Part shown: positions 63,001-64,000 of the stretch, in pieces
How the letters are laid out: each line of letters opens with the position of its first letter
How positions within the stretch are numbered: position 1 is the stretch's first letter
Assembly (NCBI RefSeq): GCF_027942865.1
Contig: NC_134509.1
Coordinates: 13,914,017 to 13,978,016, forward strand
DNA from: Odontesthes bonariensis
Taxonomy: Eukaryota; Chordata; Actinopteri; Atheriniformes; Atherinopsidae
Length of the DNA stretch: 64,000 bases
Direction: 5' to 3'
Translations under genes and position numbers: made by a program
The notes under the pieces: generated by a model
What the model saw: only the letters and a program-made list of their open reading frames with translations
Databases searched by the model: none
What the model was told of the DNA's origin: nothing

Positions 63001-64000
63001 ACTGGTCGCACTAGCAGTCGTGGTCACAGCCGGGAGCCATTAGATGTATAGTCTGACTGAAACTGAGCTTCTCAAAACTAATATATCCAGTATACTCAAA
63101 TGGGCTGAAAAACGCACTGAAAATTTGGACTAAAGATCCGCCCAATAGGGGCAGTCTGTGGCGTAGTGGATACAGCAGGTGCCCCATGTACAAGAGGCTA
63201 TAGTCCTCGCTGCAGCTGGCCCCGGTTCGAGTCCCACATCGGACGGCCCTTTGCTGCGTGTTGTTCCCCCTCTCTCTGCTTCCTGTCTCTCTACACTGTC
63301 CTATCTAATAAAAGGCATAAAAAGCCCCAAAAAAATCATTATAAAAAAAAATAAAAAATCCACCCAATAACTATGTCTCACTTAAAGCACTTCATGACTG
63401 ACGCTCTGCTCTAATAAAATCCTGATTTTGTCACCATTTAAGTAACTTCAAGACAACATCTGTGCAGTGGATTTGGCTGTACTCGCATCTAAGTAGAGTA
63501 AGTTGTTTTCTAACACAGTCAAACATAGTTGTATAAATTTAGTTGATTCCATTCCTGGGACAGTGGGACAACGATGGTGGCCAAATTAAAGGGCCAAGAC
63601 GAGCTGTAGCGCGACTCAACTTAGTATGCAACTGTGCTCACTGTTCAGTTCGTTTTATGCTGGTGAAGGGAGCCACCTCGGTGTTGAATGTCAACTAGTG
63701 TTCATGCGTTCAGCTGGTAGCGAGGGGAAGGGCTGTCTGTTGCGGTGCTGTGGGAAGCGGCTAACTTGAGGAGGAGGATGAAGACAGCACTATTGGTACA
63801 GATACTATTGCAAATGAATATCTTATTAGATGCGAAGTTTATTACCATCGATTAGTGCAAGATTATCATTATTTTGACAACCCCGGCGTTAAACATCTGT
63901 GTGGCAAAACTAGTAAAACTAGTTTGATCAATTAAAAGGCACTAACTTGGTGCAGTTTTCCAGCGAGTTGTCGTTATAATAGATGCAGATGCCGAGCAGC
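58435..64000 (-). CDS. uso1: uso1 (general vesicular transport factor p115), 3' half
   Basis: p115/USO1 is a homodimeric golgin-type tether that captures COPII and COPI vesicles at the ER-Golgi interface and Golgi, working with GM130, giantin, Rab1 and SNAREs. Exons 5' to 3': 63947-64000 (continues past the edge), 61663-61844, 61445-61566, 61202-61340, 60042-60208, 59711-59773, 59436-59534, 59243-59347, 58883-59077, 58435-58506. All junctions are GT-AG and in phase, 398 residues to the stop. It starts at the end of the armadillo-like head (LLGICIYYNDNSLEN, KEKLKQLIEKRIG, KLGFITKHELYSRA). It continues through the coiled-coil tail (for example EEDKKEEEVKKTLEQHDNIV and LLMLLADQDQKIHALKKKLK) and ends in the acidic tail, which in mammals binds GM130/giantin and is phosphorylated. 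Most of the head lies beyond 64000. Confidence 0.96.
58507..58882 (-). other. uso1: uso1 last intron
   Basis: 376 bases between the last two coding exons. AT-rich with an A-run near 58793-58801 on the + strand; nothing else seen. Confidence 0.75.
58883..59077 (-). CDS. uso1: uso1 exon i
   Basis: 195 nt, phase 0 to 0. ESWAELEQKLDSVTSTVAIL, EQDDLLMLLADQDQKIHALK, then KLKDLGEP. This is the most conserved part of the tail coiled coil. The N-terminal side appears about seven residues shorter than in mammals. Acceptor TGCCGTAG, donor GTAAAC. Confidence 0.95.
59243..59347 (-). CDS. uso1: uso1 exon h
   Basis: 105 nt, phase 0 to 0. SSDTVPTSDASLDASKMADL, then ESTLAAQTSETEKLK. Acceptor TTTCTCTCAG, donor GTGTGT. 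Confidence 0.92.
59436..59534 (-). CDS. uso1: uso1 exon g
   Basis: 99 nt, phase 0 to 0. ELDALKSRVESQSSEINQLK, then TEKQELLKRAEAG, coiled coil with clear heptads. Acceptor GTTGCAG, donor GTAAAG. Confidence 0.93.
59711..59773 (-). CDS. uso1: uso1 exon f (63-nt in-frame exon)
   Basis: Phase 0 to 0, 21 residues: TSAAQTAEGPAAGLDNTELL plus Q. Ala/Gly/Thr-rich and poorly conserved, so probably a break in the coiled coil. It corresponds in position to a Ser-rich hinge in mammalian p115. Acceptor AATTGTAG, donor GTGATT. Confidence 0.88.
59972..60027. repeat. (CA)n microsatellite beside a uso1 donor
   Basis: About 28 CA units with two CG interruptions (near 60000 and 60006). It is (TG)n in the uso1 sense, starting about 15 bases after the exon e donor. 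Confidence 0.95.
60042..60208 (-). CDS. uso1: uso1 exon e, donor followed by (TG)n
   Basis: 167 nt, phase 1 to 0. KENQSQSISQGDSSQVNGLQ, then LREEVEELRKQHALLQTQLG and KDALIDTL. The donor GTTAGT is followed after about a dozen bases by a long (TG)n tract in the sense direction. Confidence 0.95.
60290..61140 (+). mobile_element. L2/CR1-group LINE 3' fragment in a uso1 intron
   Basis: Two broken frames (60313-60528 and 60560-61033) read GNLGVMIDDQLTFKDHV, QNAAARLVFDQPKRAHV, FKSLMLVYRVLNGTAPIYLN and FSCVVPRWWNGLPS, the C-terminal domain that follows the reverse transcriptase in fish L2-like non-LTR elements. It ends with TCGCTTTGGATAAAAGTGAC and CTAAATGCATAAACAT, the standard fish 3' tail. It is 5'-truncated, frameshifted at about 60528 and antisense to uso1. 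Confidence 0.8.
61202..61340 (-). CDS. uso1: uso1 exon d
   Basis: 139 nt, phase 0 to 1. DAQIQELKEQVVSMTAQNEQ, then QQLSQIQQHKDQYNILKLKL, coiled coil. Confidence 0.95.
61445..61566 (-). CDS. uso1: uso1 exon c
   Basis: 122 nt, phase 1 to 0. VITKAVHKSSEEDKKEEE, then KTLEQHDNIVTQYKELIREQ, the charged start of the coiled-coil tail. Donor GTAGGC. Confidence 0.95.
61663..61844 (-). CDS. uso1: uso1 exon b
   Basis: 182 nt, phase 2 to 1. EKLKQLIEKRIGKENFVEKL, GFITKHELYSRAALKPQP, then EFTKLVKELEG. This is the end of the conserved head homology region of p115. Acceptor CCCGTCCAG, donor GTCAGT (weak at +3). Confidence 0.95.
62225..62563 (+). mobile_element. LINE 3' end fragment with (TTGA)n tail
   Basis: Begins with a short coding remnant, FKSKLKTHLFRLAFEL. 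It is followed by a T-rich 3'UTR, TGTAAAGCACTTTGAGTACC, CTATATAAATAAAGTTTGA and a TTGATTGATTGATTGA tail. This is the standard ending of fish L2-like LINEs. Antisense to uso1. Confidence 0.72.
63140..63357 (+). mobile_element. tRNA-derived SINE
   Basis: The head has a pol III A-box-like TGGCGTAGTGGATA (63160-63173) and a B-box GGTTCGAGTCC (63224-63234) at tRNA-like spacing. The body GCGTGTTGTTCCCCCTCTC, CTTCCTGTCTCTCTAC and TAATAAAAGGCATAAAAAGCC ends in an A-rich tail. This matches the very abundant acanthomorph tRNA-SINE. Promoter boxes look intact. Confidence 0.82.
63947..64000 (-). CDS. uso1: uso1 exon a (partial at window edge)
   Basis: Reads LLGICIYYNDNSLENCT plus two bases (AA) before a GTTAGT donor at 63946-63941. 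The two bases join the next exon to give KEKLKQL, matching the end of the p115 globular head. The 5' side is cut by the window. Confidence 0.9.

Larger units (their letters stand above)
61845..63946 (-). other. uso1: uso1 intron between exons a and b
   Basis: 2.1 kb containing a LINE 3' tail (62225-62563) and a tRNA-derived SINE (63140-63357), both on the + strand. Nothing else was recognised. Confidence 0.75.

Noticed and set aside
63166..63193. tRNA gene
   Set aside because: A- and B-box motifs are present but the body continues into the SINE-specific region and A-rich tail, so it is a tRNA-derived SINE.

Overview
The window is nuclear DNA from a ray-finned fish, most likely a spiny-rayed (acanthomorph) teleost. 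The evidence is vertebrate GT-AG gene structure, very AT-rich introns full of (CA)n and poly(A) tracts, and many repeats with a typical teleost look: tRNA-derived SINE, L2/CR1-like LINE tails, Tc1-like, PIF/Harbinger and TTAA-flanked DNA transposons. No prokaryotic, organellar or viral gene was recognised.

Three protein-coding genes can be supported. (1) At the left edge, on the + strand, lies the last coding exon (1409-1491) of an ANP32-family acidic nuclear protein, best matched to anp32b, with its 3'UTR and two AATAAA signals. (2) A complete coronin-2A gene (coro2a) occupies 12023-53754 on the - strand: 12 coding exons, 526 codons before the stop, every junction GT-AG and in phase, and a first intron of about 28.5 kb. 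It has a coding first exon (MTVSK) and a candidate alternative first exon near 33.1 kb that would start translation at the Met opening exon 2. (3) The 3' half of uso1 (golgin tether p115) runs from the right edge to 58435 on the - strand: 10 exons, 398 codons, covering the end of the globular head, the coiled-coil tail and the acidic C-terminus.

Layout: 1-2150 anp32b 3' end; 2150-8900 convergent intergenic DNA with a broken PIF/Harbinger element; about 8900-12022 probable coro2a 3'UTR; 12-54 kb coro2a; 54-57.5 kb intergenic; 57.5-64 kb uso1. The anp32b-coro2a pairing resembles human 9q22, and a paralogous ANP32A-CORO2B pair lies on human 15q23. uso1 next to coro2a is not the human arrangement.

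The most notable non-genic structures are a 920-bp fold-back transposon with two 454-bp arms and a 12-bp spacer (43977-44896), two further TTAA-flanked terminal-inverted-repeat elements (50015-50616 and a 71-bp one at 56754-56824), a (TG)16 tract in place of the polypyrimidine tract of coro2a exon 7, and a long (TG)n tract just after a uso1 splice donor. I found no convincing new gene system. The strongest candidates for follow-up are the splice-site repeats, the alternative coro2a promoter and the fold-back element.
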